A stretch of DNA of 64,000 nt from JACKOB01 sp024234575 (lineage in GTDB: Bacteria; Pseudomonadota; Gammaproteobacteria; Pseudomonadales; Oleiphilaceae). A program made the position numbers and the translations under genes. Below the pieces are notes generated by a model. The model had not been told where the DNA came from, did not search any database, and worked only from the letters and a program-made list of their open reading frames with translations. This document shows positions 51,551 to 60,526 of this stretch, one piece after another. The stretch is taken from contig JBPJFZ010000009.1 of the NCBI GenBank assembly GCA_051208035.1, forward strand, positions 1 through 64,000, given 5' to 3'. The number at the start of each line of letters is the position of its first letter. The first letter of the stretch is position 1.

Positions 51551-52462
51551 ATGTATAAAATGGTAAGGCAAGTGGAAGCAAAGGTACGCTCTAATGGTAT
51601 CGATATTCATTATGTTGATATGGGAAACCTGCAGGCTGAGCCAGTTTTGCTGGTGATGGGACTGGCTTGTCAGTTAACTGCCTGGCCTGATTCTTTAGTG
51701 ACGCAATTACTCGACGCTGGCTATCGCGTTATCGTGTTTGATAATCGGGACATCGGTCTATCAACCGAGATAGATGCCAGATTAAACAACGCACCGCCAG
51801 TAGCCTTTCTAAAATTCAAATTGGGCTTATCGGTTCAGGCGCCATACTCACTCTTTCATATGGCAGAAGATGCCGTTGGGTTGCTATCTGCGTTGGGAAT
51901 TGATTCGGCGCATATTGTCGGGGTATCTATGGGCGGCATGATTACGCAAATTCTCAGTGCCTGCTATCCGCAACGGGTTCGTTCGGCGACGATCATCATG
52001 TCTTCAGATAATCATCGCAGTAACCCGACACCTGATTTACAGGTACTCTGGAAGCTTAATGGCGGCGGTATTAAAGGGCATGATCTTGACGCGGCGACTG
52101 CCCGGGGGCTGGCCTTTTGGCAGGTGGTACAAAGCCCGGATTACCCGACAGACAGCGAACAGGTTCGATTGAGAATTCAACAAAACTATCATCGCAGCTA
52201 TCGACCAGCAGGCATATTGCGACAGATGCGTGCCATTATGGCAACGGGGAATTTACGCCCCCTCCACGATAAAATTTTACAGCCGGTGCAAGTTATTCAT
52301 GGTGACGCTGATCCGTTGGTAAAGTTGCCGTGCGGACAGTCGTTGGCGGATCGCATTCGTCATAGTGAGTTTCATGTCGTAAAGGGAATGGGACATGATT
52401 TGCCAGATAAGCTGATGCCACGTATTGCGGATTTAATTGATAGCACCATTCGGCGAACCTAG
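51551..52462 (+). CDS. alpha/beta-hydrolase (esterase-like)
   Basis: A 303-residue alpha/beta-hydrolase. The nucleophile elbow GVSMGGM holds the catalytic Ser, preceded by MGLACQLTAWPDSL and FDNRDIGLS near the N-terminus. Asp in HGDADPLVKLP and His in GMGHDLPDKL complete the triad. The length and the EQVRLRIQQNYHRSYRP segment match proteins of the dienelactone-like/EstA group acting on small esters. AAAGAGA precedes the ATG. It is convergent with an AEC carrier gene; the last four bases of the two genes overlap. Confidence 0.88.
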   Translation: MYKMVRQVEAKVRSNGIDIHYVDMGNLQAEPVLLVMGLACQLTAWPDSLVTQLLDAGYRVIVFDNRDIGLSTEIDARLNNAPPVAFLKFKLGLSVQAPYSLFHMAEDAVGLLSALGIDSAHIVGVSMGGMITQILSACYPQRVRSATIIMSSDNHRSNPTPDLQVLWKLNGGGIKGHDLDAATARGLAFWQVVQSPDYPTDSEQVRLRIQQNYHRSYRPAGILRQMRAIMATGNLRPLHDKILQPVQVIHGDADPLVKLPCGQSLADRIRHSEFHVVKGMGHDLPDKLMPRIADLIDSTIRRT

Positions 52463-53394
52463 AGAGGTAATAACCCCGCGAGATAGATACAGGTGAGTGT
52501 TACGGGTATAAAAACTAATGCCGCGAGGTTTCCCAGAACCACAATTGAGGCCACCTGCTCTGGTGCGATATTAAACCTTTCTGCCACGATATAATTCATC
52601 ACCGCCGGGGGAAGTGCCGCAAAAAGTAGCAGAGTGCTTAGGTTTGCCGGTGAAAAAGTGATCTGCGCTAAACCAAGGGTTAGTACGATCAAGGCGACAC
52701 AAATTAATCCGGTTAACGGGCAGGCAACGGCGCCTGCCACTGCCATGCGTGTGATGTGCACACCTGACTGTGCCATCCGAACGCCCAGACTAAACAGCAT
52801 CAACGGTACCGCAATTTGACCGAGCATCTTGATGGGTAACTGCACCGCATCGGGTGGGTTGATGCCGATGTTGCCGCAAAGCAGTCCCAGCAGCGTTGCG
52901 ATAATCATAGGCTCTTTGAGTGTTTTTAGCAGTGAGCTTTGGCGGTTGAGCAGATAGATACCAAGGGTCATATGCAGCGCCATTTCCACGATAAAGAGAA
53001 TTATTGCCGCAGGCAGCATGGCGTCGCCTACCGCCAGCAGTATTAGCGGAATACCAAGGTTACCGCTATTGCTGAACATGACCGGCGGGATCAGTACACG
53101 CTTGTCCAGCGCAAAAAATCTTGCCAGAGGCAGGCATAGCAGCCCTGAACCTAAGACGATGACTGCTCCTGCCAATGCAAGAAGACCAACGGATTCCAAA
53201 GCAAAGCTTTTATAGGCCAGTGCATCAAAGATCAGTGCCGGAGCGAAAACCTGAATATTTACCCGGTTGGCAAATTCCAGCCCAACAAGGCTTTGCCCTT
53301 TGCGAATCGACTGCGCGCCATAAAAATAGCCACAAGCGGCGATGAGAAAAATTGGTGCCACGGTCACCAACACCTGGCCCAGTATGGCTGTCAT
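52459..53394 (-). CDS. AEC-family transporter
   Basis: A second auxin-efflux-carrier-type protein, 311 residues with about ten membrane segments. The family pattern is present: an N-terminal TVAPIFLIAACGYFYG, central MFSNSGNLGIPLI and C-terminal ALPPAVMNYIVAERF with GNLAALV. It is divergent from the PotD-like receptor operon, with about 100 bases between the starts. The substrate is unknown. Confidence 0.86.
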   Translation of the reverse strand: MTAILGQVLVTVAPIFLIAACGYFYGAQSIRKGQSLVGLEFANRVNIQVFAPALIFDALAYKSFALESVGLLALAGAVIVLGSGLLCLPLARFFALDKRVLIPPVMFSNSGNLGIPLILLAVGDAMLPAAIILFIVEMALHMTLGIYLLNRQSSLLKTLKEPMIIATLLGLLCGNIGINPPDAVQLPIKMLGQIAVPLMLFSLGVRMAQSGVHITRMAVAGAVACPLTGLICVALIVLTLGLAQITFSPANLSTLLLFAALPPAVMNYIVAERFNIAPEQVASIVVLGNLAALVFIPVTLTCIYLAGLLPL

Positions 53395-53467
53395 TGCTAA
53401 AACCCTGTTGTGGTAAGTGATTGTTGGAGAACTATTTGTGGTGAAAGATTAGCCAAATTTTTCCCTT

Positions 53468-53476
53468 TGCTATACT
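53468..53476 (+). promoter_or_regulatory. extended -10 promoter of the receptor/GGDEF-EAL operon
   Basis: TGCTATACT (extended -10, TGnTATACT) lies about 20 bases before the ATG at 53497. No good -35 is seen, as is usual with an extended -10. Transcription would begin near 53483, giving a very short leader for the first ATG or about 38 bases for the ATG at 53521. Confidence 0.5.
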
Positions 53477-53496
53477 GAACAGTTACCAGTGATCAC

Positions 53497-54567
53497 ATGA
53501 AAACAGGCCATCGCATATATATGCCAAAAAGTATGATGATTTACCTCAGCCTTTGGTCGCTCCTAGTGCTGTTTCCCGGTCAAAGTGCAGCCGCTGAGCA
53601 CAGGTTAAGAATTCTGAATTGGGAAGATTACCTCTCGCTGGAGATTGTAGCGGAGTTCGAAAAACTACATAACGTTAAAGTAGATATTTTTTATTATGAA
53701 CATGATGAAGAGCGGGATGAGCTTTTAGCGACGCGTAATGGCACCGGGTATGATTTAGTGCTTGTCGATGGGCAATCCATACCCGGCTATGCCCGCCTGG
53801 GCTGGTTAAGCCCGCTGACGGCAGCAGAAGTGCCTAATTTAAGTCTGCTGTCCACATGGTGGCAGAACTATAATCCGGATGCTATCGGCAGGGTCATGCC
53901 CTATGGCTGGGGTACTTACGGCATTGCTTATCGTGCTGATCTGGTAGAAAAGCCGGTCACAAGCTTCGCGCAGCTTTTTAAACCGGTGAGTTCATTGCAG
54001 GGTAAGATCATTATGAGCCCACAGGCATTAGAGCTTGTGCCCGTGGCGTTGCAAGCACTTGGTTTCTCGATGATGCCCCATGACCCGCGAGAGCTTGAAG
54101 CCGCAGAAATCTTACTGAAATCGCAAAAGCCTTATGTGTACCGCTATGCCGCTTTGCTGTTAACAGAAAAATCATCGCTGATCTCCGGTGAAGCGCATGC
54201 AGCAATGGCCTACAGTGGTGATGCGGCGGCGTTGCAGGCACTGAACGAAAATATCCGCTACGCCGAGGCTGAAGAGGGGCAGATTCTCTGGTTTGACTAC
54301 TGGGCGGTGCTGGCAAGCAGCACGCAGAAAGAGCTTGCCTATCAGTTTTTGGATTATCTGCAGCAACCGGAAGTGAATGCCCGTAATGCCGAGGCGATCT
54401 ACACGGCGACCTTCAACGAGAAGGCAATGGCCTATATTTCTGAGGAAACCAAAAATAACCCTGCCGTGTTTCCGACTATACAACCCAACGCCAGTTATTT
54501 CGTCGAACCGGACACTCGGCATTTACGCAGAATCATGTCTGTCTGGCATGACTTAAATATACGGTAA
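53497..54567 (+). CDS. PotD/NspS-like polyamine-type periplasmic receptor
   Basis: A 356-residue periplasmic binding protein (V. cholerae NspS has about 359). The signal peptide ends near QSAAA-EH; ATG 53521 is an alternative start. Typical polyamine-binding-protein text follows: LRILNWEDYLSLEIVAEFE, YDLVLVDGQSIPGYA, MPYGWGTYGIAYRAD, SGEAHAAMAYSGDAAAL and LWFDYWAVLA. No polyamine ABC transporter genes are adjacent. Instead a membrane GGDEF-EAL gene follows after 24 bases, the arrangement of nspS-mbaA. The likely role is to bind a polyamine and set the activity of that partner; the ligand is inferred. Confidence 0.85.
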   Translation: MKTGHRIYMPKSMMIYLSLWSLLVLFPGQSAAAEHRLRILNWEDYLSLEIVAEFEKLHNVKVDIFYYEHDEERDELLATRNGTGYDLVLVDGQSIPGYARLGWLSPLTAAEVPNLSLLSTWWQNYNPDAIGRVMPYGWGTYGIAYRADLVEKPVTSFAQLFKPVSSLQGKIIMSPQALELVPVALQALGFSMMPHDPRELEAAEILLKSQKPYVYRYAALLLTEKSSLISGEAHAAMAYSGDAAALQALNENIRYAEAEEGQILWFDYWAVLASSTQKELAYQFLDYLQQPEVNARNAEAIYTATFNEKAMAYISEETKNNPAVFPTIQPNASYFVEPDTRHLRRIMSVWHDLNIR

Positions 54568-54591
54568 GCTAATGTGATTCGAGTCTGACGA

Positions 54592-57036
54592 GTGAATTTA
54601 CGTACACGCTACATCAGCACACTGATCATCGTTGCGGGGCTAAGTCTGGCGATTCTTACTGTGACGTCTGTTGATCGGCTGGGCAAAGTGGTTCAGTCTG
54701 AAACTCAGCAGCAAATGGCAGATACCCTTTCTCTCTACCAGACTTCTTTGGATCGCACGATTACGTCGGCCATTTCAAACATTTCACTGCTTTCTAACAA
54801 CCATCTGGTTGATCAGTATCTTGAACTCGAAGGTAGCGAGCGATATAGCCTGTTATATGGGGTGATCTCCAAGTCGATTGCCCAGATGCAGGCGCTGTAT
54901 CCGGAGTATGCCGAGATCAGTTTAATTTTGCCCGACGGATTAGAGGATGTTCGAGTCGCGCCTGGGTTAAAAAATCGCAACGAGCAGGATCAGACCGCGT
55001 TGCTTAAAAAAGCGCTCAATGATCCGCGCCGAACAGCTCTGGACTTTGTTTTTCATGAAGATGCCAGTCAGTACAAGCTGGTGTTATATCGAGCGGTTGT
55101 ATTTAAAAACCGGCTGTCAGGTGGTCATGCTCAAAGCAACCGGGTGAAAGGTGCCTACAAAGTAGCGGTAAACCTGGACTGGTTGTTCGAGCTAATGCGG
55201 TTTCCTCCCTTTTCGAAACGAACGCTGGTGTTTGTCGCCGATCAGGGAGCCGAAACCATTATCACGACTCAGCTGGTGCGGGGCCAGCTGAGTACCGTAT
55301 TACCTGCATTGGCAGACAACGATACTACAAATGTAACGATTTCAAATGAAGATTTTGTGCATGTGTCACGGCCCTTTATGGGGCGTTGGAATCTTCATAT
55401 GCTGGTTCCAGTCCGCGATGTGCAATTAAGTTTTGAGAAAGTCACCTTCGATATCATCAACTCACTGGTCTTGATGTTTATCGTTGTGGGTGTGGTGTTG
55501 TACTTATTTTTTGGCAGAATGATTATCAGGCCCGTGCTTAACCTGGCAGGACAAATAGCGGCAGTATTAGATAGCGATGCTGATGACATAAAGTTCAGGC
55601 CCCGTAGTGATGAAATCGGCACCTTGGAAAAAGCGTTTGTAAAAATGCGCCTGCGCTTGCGCTCGTACACCACACAACTAAAAAGTCGAGCAGAAACAGA
55701 CTCGCTAACAGGTTTACCCAATCGCAGCGCTATGATTGGCTATCTGCGCACAGTCCTTGTGCAGAGTGCCCGCGAAGAAAAAAAAGCAGCCCTGTTATTT
55801 ATTGACCTGGATGGGTTTAAGCAGGTTAACGACGTGCTTGGCCATGAAGCTGGCGATCAGCTATTGGTGCAGGTGGGTGAGCGTATGAAAATGCTGATGG
55901 ATGAACAAGCCAGACGTGGACTGCTGGCGCCGATGGTGGCGCGCCTCGGGGGTGACGAGTTTACGGTAGTGTTGCCCTACCTTGAAATTGAAAGTGAAGC
56001 CGGAAAACTGGCAGAATCGATAATCGACCGTTTGCGCAGTGGCTTTTTACTGAGTAGTCGCGAGAGCTTTGTGGGTGCCAGTATCGGTATTTCTGTTTTT
56101 CCGGATGATTCCGACCGCTTAGGTGATTTGATTAAGTACGCCGATATCGCCATGTATGAAGCCAAAGCGGCAGGTAAAATGCGCTTTGCCTTCTTTCGCC
56201 AGTCGATGGCAGATATACAGCGCTCCCGGTTGGAGATGGAAAACGTTATCAGCCATGCGGTAGAGCATGATGAATTTCAGGTCTGGTTTCAGCCGAAAAT
56301 AGCGCTGCAAACCCAACAAGTGTATGGGTTCGAAGCGCTTGCACGATTAAATTCCAGCAAGGTGGGGTTTGTCAGCCCGGTTGACTTTATTCCCGTCGCT
56401 GAAGAAAAAGGCCTCATTGATTACATTACCTTATTAGCCTGTGAAAAGGCCTGTAATCTTATCAACGAACTGCGGACAGAAGATTTTATTCCTTGTATAT
56501 CTATTAACATTTCACCTCAGCAGATTTCTGACTCGCGGCTGTTTCGAGATTTACAACAGATGGTCTCCAAGGCTCGGGTGCCGTATCAGTGTATTGAGTA
56601 TGAGGTAACCGAGACATCGCTGATTCAAAATGAAGAAAAAAGTCGCCGGCAGTTGCAGATTCAGCGTTCACTGGGCTTTTCGACGGCGCTGGATGATTTT
56701 GGTGTTGGCTACTCATCTTTAGGGCATTTAAAGCGCTTTCCGTTTAATACTTTAAAAATAGACCGGATTTTTGTAGATGATGTGCACCACGACGATGTCA
56801 GTAAAGTCATTCTACAGGCGATTATAAATATGGCGAAAGGCCTGAATATGACTGTGGTCGCGGAAGGGGTCGAAACAACGGAGCAACTGCAAACCATGTT
56901 TGAGCTAAACGTGCAGCAGGTTCAGGGCTTTATTTTTTCCCGCCCCTTACCGTTTGAAGACGCCTGTGACTACTATCGAACATTTGTCTATCATGGCGGA
57001 ACGTCATCTGGCTCTCGCCCCCCTGAAAGCTCATAG
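54592..57036 (+). CDS. MbaA-like HAMP-GGDEF-EAL protein
   Basis: Membrane protein of 814 residues starting at GTG (weak ribosome site). A periplasmic region (about 25-290) lies between two membrane segments (about 8-24 and 293-313), followed by HAMP (about 314-370), GGDEF (about 380-545) and EAL (about 550-800). The cyclase motif is GGDEF, without an RxxD inhibitory site before it. The EAL domain keeps EALARL, NISPQQ, VTET, LDDFGVGYSS, LKIDR and AEGVET, so it should hydrolyse cyclic-di-GMP and may also make it. It is coupled to the PotD-like receptor upstream, as in NspS-MbaA of Vibrio cholerae, where the receptor decides which activity dominates. Confidence 0.9.
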   Translation: MNLRTRYISTLIIVAGLSLAILTVTSVDRLGKVVQSETQQQMADTLSLYQTSLDRTITSAISNISLLSNNHLVDQYLELEGSERYSLLYGVISKSIAQMQALYPEYAEISLILPDGLEDVRVAPGLKNRNEQDQTALLKKALNDPRRTALDFVFHEDASQYKLVLYRAVVFKNRLSGGHAQSNRVKGAYKVAVNLDWLFELMRFPPFSKRTLVFVADQGAETIITTQLVRGQLSTVLPALADNDTTNVTISNEDFVHVSRPFMGRWNLHMLVPVRDVQLSFEKVTFDIINSLVLMFIVVGVVLYLFFGRMIIRPVLNLAGQIAAVLDSDADDIKFRPRSDEIGTLEKAFVKMRLRLRSYTTQLKSRAETDSLTGLPNRSAMIGYLRTVLVQSAREEKKAALLFIDLDGFKQVNDVLGHEAGDQLLVQVGERMKMLMDEQARRGLLAPMVARLGGDEFTVVLPYLEIESEAGKLAESIIDRLRSGFLLSSRESFVGASIGISVFPDDSDRLGDLIKYADIAMYEAKAAGKMRFAFFRQSMADIQRSRLEMENVISHAVEHDEFQVWFQPKIALQTQQVYGFEALARLNSSKVGFVSPVDFIPVAEEKGLIDYITLLACEKACNLINELRTEDFIPCISINISPQQISDSRLFRDLQQMVSKARVPYQCIEYEVTETSLIQNEEKSRRQLQIQRSLGFSTALDDFGVGYSSLGHLKRFPFNTLKIDRIFVDDVHHDDVSKVILQAIINMAKGLNMTVVAEGVETTEQLQTMFELNVQQVQGFIFSRPLPFEDACDYYRTFVYHGGTSSGSRPPESS

Positions 57037-57229
57037 GCGACACAATATCAACTGAGCCGCTAAGTTACGTTGATATAGCTTGCTGCAAACTGTCTGTTTT
57101 TTGATAACAAACTCACTGATGTTTTGAATCTCCCCGTGATACTATCGGCCGCGTTATTTATTGTCGCTATTTAATTGTGGTCTTCGTTGCTCTTTTCGGG
57201 CTGCCGGGCAGTCTTTGCGGGACAGTATT

Positions 57230-57949
57230 ATGTTATTGATTCTTCGCGTCATTCTTATGACCGTATACTTTCTTCTGGTATCACTTCTTGGTTCTTTATA
57301 TTGCCTTACCCGGCCATTTCACCCCAACAATACCTCACTGTTTGGCCGACTGTTTTCCTGGGGCGGACATCGCATACTAGGGGTCAGTGTCACTGTCGAA
57401 GGAACAGAAATCTTCAAAGATCTGGGGCCTTGTGTGATCGTTGCCAATCATCAGTCAAATATGGATCTGTTCACGTTTGGGCATGTTGTGCCGCCAAGAG
57501 GGGTGAGCGTGGGTAAAAAAAGCCTGCGCTATATTCCATTGTTTGGGCAATTGTATTGGTTATCTGGCAACGTAATGATCGATCGAAGCAACCCCGAAAA
57601 AGCCCGCAAATCAATGGAAATTACCCGCGAGGCGATGCTGCAACGGCAGATGAAGATATGGGTCTTCCCCGAGGGTACCCGCAATGGTGGTAAAAACCTG
57701 CTGCCTTTTAAACAAGGCGCGTTTCGTATGGCAATTGATGCAGGTGTGCCCATCGTGCCGGTATGTGTAAATGGCTATTTATCAACGCTAACCCTCAACA
57801 AATGGCACGGGGGGAAGATTCGAATTCGCGTTTTAGCCCCGGTTTCTACCAGTGGCAAAACGATGCAAGATCTTGACAGCTTGGTCAGTGATATCCATGT
57901 CCGTATGAAGCTCTGCATTGATGAACTTGATAGAAACAATACTCACTAA
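57230..57949 (+). CDS. plsC: 1-acyl-sn-glycerol-3-phosphate acyltransferase
   Basis: Inner-membrane acyltransferase of 239 residues forming phosphatidic acid from lysophosphatidic acid. Motif I is NHQSNMDLF (HX4D), motif II IDRSNPEKAR, motif III FPEGTRN and motif IV VPIVPVCV. Two hydrophobic segments are at the N-terminus. ATG 57230 is preferred; a TTG at 57161 would add 23 non-conserved residues. The gene is alone, with a hairpin (TATCAAC/GTTGATA) in the 190 bases before it. Confidence 0.9.
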   Translation: MLLILRVILMTVYFLLVSLLGSLYCLTRPFHPNNTSLFGRLFSWGGHRILGVSVTVEGTEIFKDLGPCVIVANHQSNMDLFTFGHVVPPRGVSVGKKSLRYIPLFGQLYWLSGNVMIDRSNPEKARKSMEITREAMLQRQMKIWVFPEGTRNGGKNLLPFKQGAFRMAIDAGVPIVPVCVNGYLSTLTLNKWHGGKIRIRVLAPVSTSGKTMQDLDSLVSDIHVRMKLCIDELDRNNTH

Positions 57950-58049
57950 AACACTCTCCGTAGTCTACGCTGTAAGAACAAAGAATTCGAAACCCCGCCG
58001 TTGATTATTGCAATTTAACGGCGTGGGGCGCGGAGTAGTGGGGGGATTT

Positions 58050-58589
58050 GTGCATCATCAGGAAATTACGCAGTTCTGGTTTAACTATCTGCAACAAAAA
58101 GACTGGTGGCGAAAAAGCCCACACCTTGATCAATTGATCAGAGATCGTTTCGAGCCCGTATTGATTGCGGCGGTGAAAGGTGAACTTAGCCACTGGCGCC
58201 AGGATGCCGATGGTGCGCTGGCTGAAATTATTGTGCTGGACCAGTTTTCCAGAAATATATATCGCGATACCGCCAACGCTTTCTCGAATGATCCGCAAGC
58301 ATTGGTGCTGGCGCAGCATGCCGTGTTACGGGGGCAGCACTTGTCTTTACCGCCAGTACGTCGTGCTTTTATGCTCTTACCTTACATGCATAGTGAGTCT
58401 TTGCACGTACACCGGCAGGCGCTGGCTTTGTTTGATGCGCCGGGGCTCGAATCGAATTACCAGTTCGAGTTACGGCATATGCATATTATTGAACGTTTTG
58501 GCCGATATCCCCATCGCAATCACGTCTTGGGCCGTCCTTCATCCGCCGAAGAAACGCAGTTTCTATCCGAGCCGGGCTCATCATTTTAA
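58050..58589 (+). CDS. DUF924 family protein
   Basis: A protein of about 179 residues; DUF924 members are similar in size. FWFNYLQQKDWWRKSPHLD at the start, LDQFSRNIYRDTANAFSND in the middle, FMLLPYMHSES and the final HIIERFGRYPHRNHVLGR are diagnostic of DUF924 (all-helical, function unknown; often linked to central metabolism by context only). GTG 58050 follows a G-rich stretch; a TTG at 58008 is less likely. It precedes the CDGSH gene by 34 bases and probably shares its mRNA. Confidence 0.9.
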   Translation: MHHQEITQFWFNYLQQKDWWRKSPHLDQLIRDRFEPVLIAAVKGELSHWRQDADGALAEIIVLDQFSRNIYRDTANAFSNDPQALVLAQHAVLRGQHLSLPPVRRAFMLLPYMHSESLHVHRQALALFDAPGLESNYQFELRHMHIIERFGRYPHRNHVLGRPSSAEETQFLSEPGSSF

Positions 58590-58623
58590 CCCTGCTCGAT
58601 TCATCCATCAGTGAGATATAGCC

Positions 58624-58866
58624 ATGACTGAAGAAAGCATTAGCCCTCAAATGTCACCATATGTTGTTAGCGTTGAAGCAGGTAAAAAGTATTTCTGGTG
58701 TGCCTGCGGTAAAAGTGCGAAACAACCCTTTTGCGATGGCTCGCACAAAGGCTCGGGTATATCCCCGGTGGCTTACAACGCTGAAAAAGCGGCGCAGGTT
58801 TACTTTTGTGGTTGTAAAAAAACCCAGAAAGCGCCGTTGTGTGACGGCACTCATAAAAAGCTTTAG
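58624..58866 (+). CDS. double CDGSH iron-sulphur protein
   Basis: An 80-residue protein with two CDGSH-type [2Fe-2S] sites in tandem: CACGKSAKQPFCDGSHKG and CGCKKTQKAPLCDGTHK. In each the 3-Cys/1-His set is visible (C-x-C, C, H). It is soluble and probably cytoplasmic, and is of the MitoNEET-like group whose bacterial roles in redox or iron handling are poorly defined. It is convergent with the rhlE gene with nine bases between the stops. Confidence 0.92.
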   Translation: MTEESISPQMSPYVVSVEAGKKYFWCACGKSAKQPFCDGSHKGSGISPVAYNAEKAAQVYFCGCKKTQKAPLCDGTHKKL

Positions 58867-58875
58867 TGGCGGATT

Positions 58876-60189
58876 TTACTTATCTGCCCACTTACCCCAG
58901 GGGTTGCCACCATTGTTAGATGTGCTTCCTGCATAAGGTGATTTCCCCTGGCGATCTTTACTAGGGCGCGGTGGCCGGCTTTCTCGCTCACGCTCGCCAA
59001 GTACTTTGGTTTTAGCGTTTTTGGGAACGAAGTTTAAAATCGAGACAGGCACTACTTTTCTTGGCATAAACTCGGCAAATTCTTTGCGGGCAATAATATG
59101 GCCAAGTTTGCTCTCGATGGCGCAGAGGTTTCTGAAATCATCATAAGATACCAGCGAAACCGCTTCACCCTTTGCCCCGGCACGGCCGGTACGACCAATG
59201 CGATGAATGTAGTCATCCGGCCCATTTGGTAAATCGTAATTAATTACCCGTGGCAGTTGCTCGATATCGATACCCCGGGCAGAGACATCGGTAGACACCA
59301 GAAAGGTAATTTTGCCCGCCTTAAAATCCGCCAGCACCTGGTTGCGCATCGCCTGGCTTCTGTCACCATGTATGGAATCTGCCTTAATGCCGCGTTTTTC
59401 CAGCTGGCTGACGAGCTTTGCCGCGCCATGTTTGGTGCGAATAAATATCAGTGATTGCTGCCACTGGTTCTCTAAAATCAAATGGCTCAACAATGACGAT
59501 TTAAGTGACTTATCAACCGTGACTAACCACTGGTCGACGAGCACTTTTTCGCTGTTGTCGGCGCTGATCGAAATTTCCGCAGGTTCGTGCACGAAAGTCT
59601 TCGCCAGGTTGCGAACATTCTCTGAAAGCGTTGCCGAAAACAGTAAATTCTGCCGCGCTTGGGGTAGTCGCTCCAATATGTTACGAATGTCTTCGATAAA
59701 GCCCATATCCAGCATACGGTCGGCTTCATCAAGCACCAGCATTTCGACTTCTTCCAAGCGTATGGCCTTTTGATAAACCATGTCGATTAATCTGCCTGGC
59801 GTGGCGATGACAATGTCTACCCCTTCAATTAAACGCTCTTTTTGTGGTTCTAACTTCACCCCTCCCACCATCGACATCGTTTGTATATCAAGGTGTTGAC
59901 TGTATTGGTTGATATTTTCTTCAATCTGCAGCGCCAGCTCGCGCGTGGGTGTCAGTATCAAAGCGCGGCAGTATTTGGCGCGTCGACTACTTTTTAGGCT
60001 GAGTTTATCCAGCAGAGGTAACGCAAAGGCCGCGGTTTTACCCGTACCAGTGCGGGCCGCCGCCAGTAAATCCTTACCTTGCAGTATTAATGGGATAGAT
60101 TGCGCCTGAATAGAGGTGGGTGTTTCGTAACCTAGTTCAGTAATCGCTTGCAGTAGGGGGGCGCTTAATCCCAGTTTTGAAAATGACAT
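58876..60189 (-). CDS. rhlE: ATP-dependent RNA helicase, RhlE type
   Basis: DEAD-box helicase of 437 residues. The Q motif (ETPTSIQAQSIP), Walker A AARTGTGKT, PTRELALQ, DEADRMLDMGF, SAT (FSATLSE) and HRIGRTGRAG are all intact. The C-terminus is low-complexity and basic (RERESRPPRPSKDRQ, then NNGGNPWGKWADK), helping RNA binding. ATG 60189 gives MSFSKLGLS, a typical RhlE start; a codon at 60201 is less likely. It probably remodels structured RNA or ribosome intermediates. Confidence 0.92.
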   Translation of the reverse strand: MSFSKLGLSAPLLQAITELGYETPTSIQAQSIPLILQGKDLLAAARTGTGKTAAFALPLLDKLSLKSSRRAKYCRALILTPTRELALQIEENINQYSQHLDIQTMSMVGGVKLEPQKERLIEGVDIVIATPGRLIDMVYQKAIRLEEVEMLVLDEADRMLDMGFIEDIRNILERLPQARQNLLFSATLSENVRNLAKTFVHEPAEISISADNSEKVLVDQWLVTVDKSLKSSLLSHLILENQWQQSLIFIRTKHGAAKLVSQLEKRGIKADSIHGDRSQAMRNQVLADFKAGKITFLVSTDVSARGIDIEQLPRVINYDLPNGPDDYIHRIGRTGRAGAKGEAVSLVSYDDFRNLCAIESKLGHIIARKEFAEFMPRKVVPVSILNFVPKNAKTKVLGERERESRPPRPSKDRQGKSPYAGSTSNNGGNPWGKWADK

Positions 60190-60308
60190 GGATAATCTCA
60201 AAGTGATGGTTAAATAATATACAGAATTGGCGGGGGATTTTACGTTAATGCTGCATGGATAGCGAGATAATGTGTTTTTATAGGGTGTAACGCTAATGGT
60301 TAAAACCG

Positions 60309-60524
60309 CTATTGAGTTGCCAGGCTTTGCAAGATCGATTGCACCTCATCTTCGGACATATCAAGATGTTCAACCACTCTGCCATAGAGCATAATTGAGG
60401 GCACATATTCTTTTTTCAGCTCTTTTTGAAGTTCATGCAAGCAGTAGAGAATGACTCTTTCTTTCCTGGTCAATCCGTCCCGTACATCGGGTAGTAAATG
60501 TGAGACCGCATCTCTCCTGCTCAT
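60309..60524 (-). CDS. small protein coupled to the CHASE-PAS gene
   Basis: A 71-residue protein, mostly helical (LTRKERVILYCLHELQKELKKEY; MSEDEVQSILQSL), without membrane or signal segments. It starts two bases after the stop of the CHASE-PAS gene, so the two are translationally coupled. A purine-rich GGGAAAG lies before its ATG. I do not recognise the family; a winged-helix-like or adaptor role is only a guess from the helix pattern. It is likely to act with its upstream partner. Confidence 0.7.
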   Translation of the reverse strand: MSRRDAVSHLLPDVRDGLTRKERVILYCLHELQKELKKEYVPSIMLYGRVVEHLDMSEDEVQSILQSLATQ

Positions 60525-60526
60525 CG

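Noticed and set aside
57046..57075. Inverted repeat TATCAAC/GTTGATA after the GGDEF-EAL gene
   Set aside because: Only seven pairs with a 16-base loop and no T tract; a terminator or operator cannot be claimed.
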